64,000 bases of DNA, from positions 804,800 through 868,799 of the forward strand of contig NZ_VUMG01000001.1 of assembly GCF_009696315.1 (NCBI RefSeq), read 5' to 3'. Shown here in pieces: positions 61,675 through 64,000 of this stretch (position 1 is the stretch's first letter; every line of letters begins with the position of its first letter). Below the pieces are notes generated by a model. The model was not told the DNA's origin. It saw only the letters and a program-made list of their open reading frames with translations, and did no database searches. Position numbers and translations under genes: made by a program. Source of the DNA: Cutibacterium porci (lineage in GTDB: Bacteria > Actinomycetota > Actinomycetes > Propionibacteriales > Propionibacteriaceae).

Positions 61675-61705
61675 AAAGGGCTTGGTCATCGCGACCAAGC
61701 CCTTT
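61675..61705. terminator. Terminator between convergent genes
   Basis: AAAGGGCTTGGTC (61675-61687) and GACCAAGCCCTTT (61693-61705) make a perfect 13-base stem with a five-base loop. Both strands end in T-rich tails, so it should serve the membrane protein gene and the NUDIX gene. Confidence 0.88.
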
Positions 61706-61722
61706 CGTCATGCCTAGGCTGA

Positions 61723-62430
61723 TTAGGTGCTGGGAACGTCTCGCAGATGGTTTTCGAGACACATCCGTGTGGCGGCCCCCCATGACAGTCGACGCCAACG
61801 CCACAGCGGGATCCACTGAGCTGACTGAGTGGTACCACCGACATCGATGACGTAGGGGTCAGTGGGATGCTCGCTGGTGGCTGAGTAGATGATTCGCAGG
61901 GCATGAAAGTCTTCCAACACCCCAGCGGGGGAACGGCCGATCCAGTGATCTGACTGCAGGTCAATGATGCGGTTGAGGCGGATATGTTGCCCAGATTCCT
62001 CCATGACCTCACGAGTGACCGCCTGGGCGGGGGATTCACCGGGTTCTAGACCGCCTCCAGGCAGCGCCCACAGGCCGGGGACGGCAGTGCGTGGAGAGCA
62101 CTCAGTGCCCAGTAATCCACGCCGTGATCGCACGACAGCGTAGGCGGCAATGCGTTGATACGGACGAACGGATTCGCCGGCCTGACGATCTTCAGACAGA
62201 TCGGGCACACCTTTTCGCGTCCGAGGGGGTTGGGAGCTGGATGTTCTCGGCGCCACGTGGGCGGTGACGACGATCTCGTCGCCGACTCGATCGGCCGATA
62301 AGTATTCCCTGATGATGAGCCCGTGACGCCACAACTCGACGTGTGGATTCATCCCGTGACGGACGCGGAAGGCATGGGTCTGCCCACTGCCTGGCGTTCC
62401 GACTGCGGTGATGAGCACACTTTCATTCAA
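61723..62430 (-). CDS. NUDIX hydrolase
   Basis: A 235-residue protein. The NUDIX box reads [20 protein letters not shown] plus ESG, matching GX5EX7REUXEEXGU, preceded by VPGLWALP. The N-terminal 95 residues ([20 protein letters not shown]) form a separate small domain that I do not recognise, and the C-terminus ends [18 protein letters not shown]. The substrate is unknown; a nucleotide diphosphate derivative is likely. It is convergent with the BAX inhibitor-like gene. Confidence 0.9.
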   Translation of the reverse strand: MNESVLITAVGTPGSGQTHAFRVRHGMNPHVELWRHGLIIREYLSADRVGDEIVVTAHVAPRTSSSQPPRTRKGVPDLSEDRQAGESVRPYQRIAAYAVVRSRRGLLGTECSPRTAVPGLWALPGGGLEPGESPAQAVTREVMEESGQHIRLNRIIDLQSDHWIGRSPAGVLEDFHALRIIYSATSEHPTDPYVIDVGGTTQSAQWIPLWRWRRLSWGAATRMCLENHLRDVPST

Positions 62431-62494
62431 CCACCTTGTTCCTAGTCAGCGGGCTAGCTCCTTGATGGGCTGAATTTGTCGAGTGGTTAGCGAG

Positions 62495-63460
62495 CTACTT
62501 AACTTCGTCGGTGACGTCAGTGCCATTAGCGTCGAAAGCCCTAGTCACACCGTTGATATCGATGCGGAGGATTGGCTGGTCAAGCGTGGAATCCTGTGAG
62601 ATCGTCCATCCCATCTCAGATGGCTTGCGGTTGGCCTTTGCAGCCGTCAGTTGCATGATGCTGACGATGACACGTGGTTTCAGGAGGGCAGGCGAGAATG
62701 TGGTCGACGCGTCCCCTTTGCGCTGTACCGCCCATGCAGGCATGTCAGCGGATCGTGTCCGCCTCACGATGATGCCAGGTGTCTGTGTCGGCGTATCGAC
62801 CATGACGGCCTTATCGGGCTGGTAACTGACCTGTGCTATCCGCGTAGCGTCTGCGGTCGCGTCATCGAGCGCCTCAGCCATGCCGGGGTACGACGCGAAG
62901 TCGATGTGATTGATCACGGACCCATCTGGCCGGAAAAAGACCGTCCGGCTCTCTGGTTTGGTTGAGACTGTCATGAGGACAGTGCCTTGGTTGTATTCGA
63001 CGATCTGCAGGTTCTGATTCATATGGGATCCCGACATATCGGCAGCCTTGCGCAATATTTGAGGCACCTTCTCGACAGCAAAGTCGTCGGGATCAAAAGG
63101 ACGCGACGCCGTCTGTGTGCTTTGGGTTGCTGACGAATCGATCTTGCCGTTCTGCCACGTCCACAATGATGGGGAGCCGCCGATCTGTACGGTGATGCTC
63201 AAGGCAGTCTTAGTAATATCCACCTTGGTAACAGGTCCATTACCAGACGCCGCGATGAGTTCGTTGATGATCGCGCGGGTATGGGTGCCATCCAGTGGAG
63301 ACGCCGAGGCAGTGACGTTGGATGACGGAACTAAGGCGGTTCGGCTCGGCTCGTCTGAGGGCGTCGTGGCAGCTGTAGAACTGCATGACGTAGCCGTGCA
63401 CAGTGTGACCGCGCTGAGGATCACGCACGTAGCTTGACGGAATCTTGTTCGACACCTCAC
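62495..63460 (-). CDS. Putative lipoprotein, unknown function
   Basis: A 321-residue exported protein. The signal VILSAVTLCTATSCSS has the lipobox ATSC (less usual Ala-Thr-Ser-Cys). A Ser/Thr-rich linker leads to about 250 residues of mixed alpha/beta with VEKVPQILRKAADMSG, LQIVEYNQGTVLMTVSTKPE and TVFFRPDGSVINHIDFASYP. The pattern is like actinobacterial membrane-anchored substrate- or cell-wall-associated lipoproteins, but no family is recognised. Start ATG 63460; the region upstream (63461-64000) has no other gene I can support. Confidence 0.7.
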   Translation of the reverse strand: MRCRTRFRQATCVILSAVTLCTATSCSSTAATTPSDEPSRTALVPSSNVTASASPLDGTHTRAIINELIAASGNGPVTKVDITKTALSITVQIGGSPSLWTWQNGKIDSSATQSTQTASRPFDPDDFAVEKVPQILRKAADMSGSHMNQNLQIVEYNQGTVLMTVSTKPESRTVFFRPDGSVINHIDFASYPGMAEALDDATADATRIAQVSYQPDKAVMVDTPTQTPGIIVRRTRSADMPAWAVQRKGDASTTFSPALLKPRVIVSIMQLTAAKANRKPSEMGWTISQDSTLDQPILRIDINGVTRAFDANGTDVTDEVK

Positions 63461-64000
63461 GGGGTGAGTCTATGAGGAGCTAGGGAACGGGGAGGCATCC
63501 TGGATGCCTATACGCGGCGGTAGATGGGATGGCGCTCGATATGCCCACGCATGGCTATATAGCTGGATTTGCGTTGGTGGTGTGTTTGTGGCAGTGTTTC
63601 TTTTTGGCTTCGCGCTTGTGGGGGTTCTGGTGGTCCTTGTGTGGGATTGCTGGGGGCATGATTTGACGTTTGTGTGATGAGTGTTTAAGCTTCTGCGGGT
63701 TCCCTTTTTGGGGGCTGGGAATGATTGTGGCTTCCGGGGATTGTTTGTGGTTTCTGGGGATTGTTTGTGGTTTCTGGGGATTGTTTGTGGTTTCTGGGGA
63801 TTGTTTGTGGTTTCTGGGGATTGTGGTGGTTTCCGCTGGTGAGAATCTGGATTGTGTTGATCTGGTTTGATCTGGTAGTGTTGGCTGGGCTGCTGCGTTG
63901 TGTGGTGGTGTGGTTGTGGCTGGTTCTGCTGGCTGGTCTTGGGATTGCGGTTTTGTGGTTTCGGGGTTGGTGTGGTAGGGTTGGTCGGGTCGCCTTGTGA
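63461..64000. other. G/T-biased region at the window edge, gene content unclear
   Basis: From about 63580 to the edge the plus strand is very poor in A and C. On the minus strand all three frames stay open for long stretches (one without a stop from 64000 down to about 63473), coding Pro/Thr/Asn/Gln-rich sequence such as NPETTKPQSQDQPAEPATTT. This could be the end of a surface protein entering from the right, or only the result of base bias. The sequence to the right is needed to decide. Confidence 0.4.
63741..63820. repeat. 20-bp tandem repeat, four perfect copies
   Basis: TTGTTTGTGGTTTCTGGGGA occurs four times without a mismatch at 63741-63820. A degenerate part-copy precedes it (63725-63740) and another follows (63821-63838). 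The unit is not a multiple of three, so it does not encode a regular peptide repeat. No spacers exist, which rules out CRISPR. Confidence 0.95.

Noticed and set aside
63741..63820. CRISPR array
   Set aside because: The 20-bp units are directly adjacent with no spacers, and no cas genes are present.
63670..64000. Hydrophobic Trp/Leu/Val-rich frames on the plus strand
   Set aside because: They result from the G/T bias and the 20-bp repeat; no ribosome-binding site or regular helix pattern supports a membrane protein.

Overview
The window looks like a Propionibacteriaceae chromosome, most probably Cutibacterium (C. acnes-like). This is judged from protein family resemblance and the actinobacterial gene order glp/moeA-rimJ-glpR, pmt-rsmI-tatD-ksgA-ispE, tRNA-Gln-glmU-prs-rplY-pth, mfd, mazG-eno-ftsB-DUF501-ppx-tRNA-Leu. 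The species was not confirmed by any search.

Layout. 1-2934: end of a MoeA/gephyrin-like gene, a RimJ-type acetyltransferase, a GlpR-like membrane protein and a MauE-thioredoxin fusion, then tRNA-Ala(CGC). 3057-18846: a G+C-rich integrated element of about 15.8 kb beside the tRNA. It carries a large serine integrase, DUF4913 and SSB-like proteins, a VirD4-type coupling protein and a VirB4-type ATPase. It also has a MobF (TrwC/TraI) relaxase broken by one extra G, and a four-gene cargo operon: an unknown protein, an XRE-ImmA/IrrE protein, a DUF2188 protein and a TIGR04141/DUF6119 protein. The conjugation set is incomplete. The cargo operon is the best candidate for an undescribed, possibly defensive, system.

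The most striking point is structural. Joining the two element ends at a shared 5-bp TCCAC restores a tRNA 3'-ACCA in the empty chromosome. In the circle, the post-frameshift reading frame of the integrase runs straight into the open frame at the far right end. The attachment site therefore appears to lie inside the integrase gene, so that integration cuts off its C-terminal helix-turn-helix part.

18980-32880: amidohydrolase, M20 peptidase, a divergent MFS/Rrf2 pair, CorA, uracil permease, Pmt, then the rsmI-tatD-ksgA-ispE-marR run and a convergent TetR gene. 32963-39429: tRNA-Gln, glmU (which lacks the last part of its acetyltransferase domain), prs, three related secreted-protein genes, rplY and pth. 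39397-48483: a truncated D-lactate dehydrogenase-like gene, a zinc alcohol dehydrogenase, a PrsW-like protease, and a GntR-controlled N-acetylmannosamine operon (ROK kinase, MFS transporter, two alpha/beta hydrolases, NanE) with a perfect 14-bp inverted-repeat operator. 48573-63460: mfd, an ABC exporter set, lipoprotein, mazG, lipoprotein, eno, ftsB, DUF501, ppx, tRNA-Leu, a BAX inhibitor-1 family protein, a NUDIX hydrolase and a lipoprotein. 63461-64000: a strongly G/T-biased stretch with a 20-bp tandem repeat.
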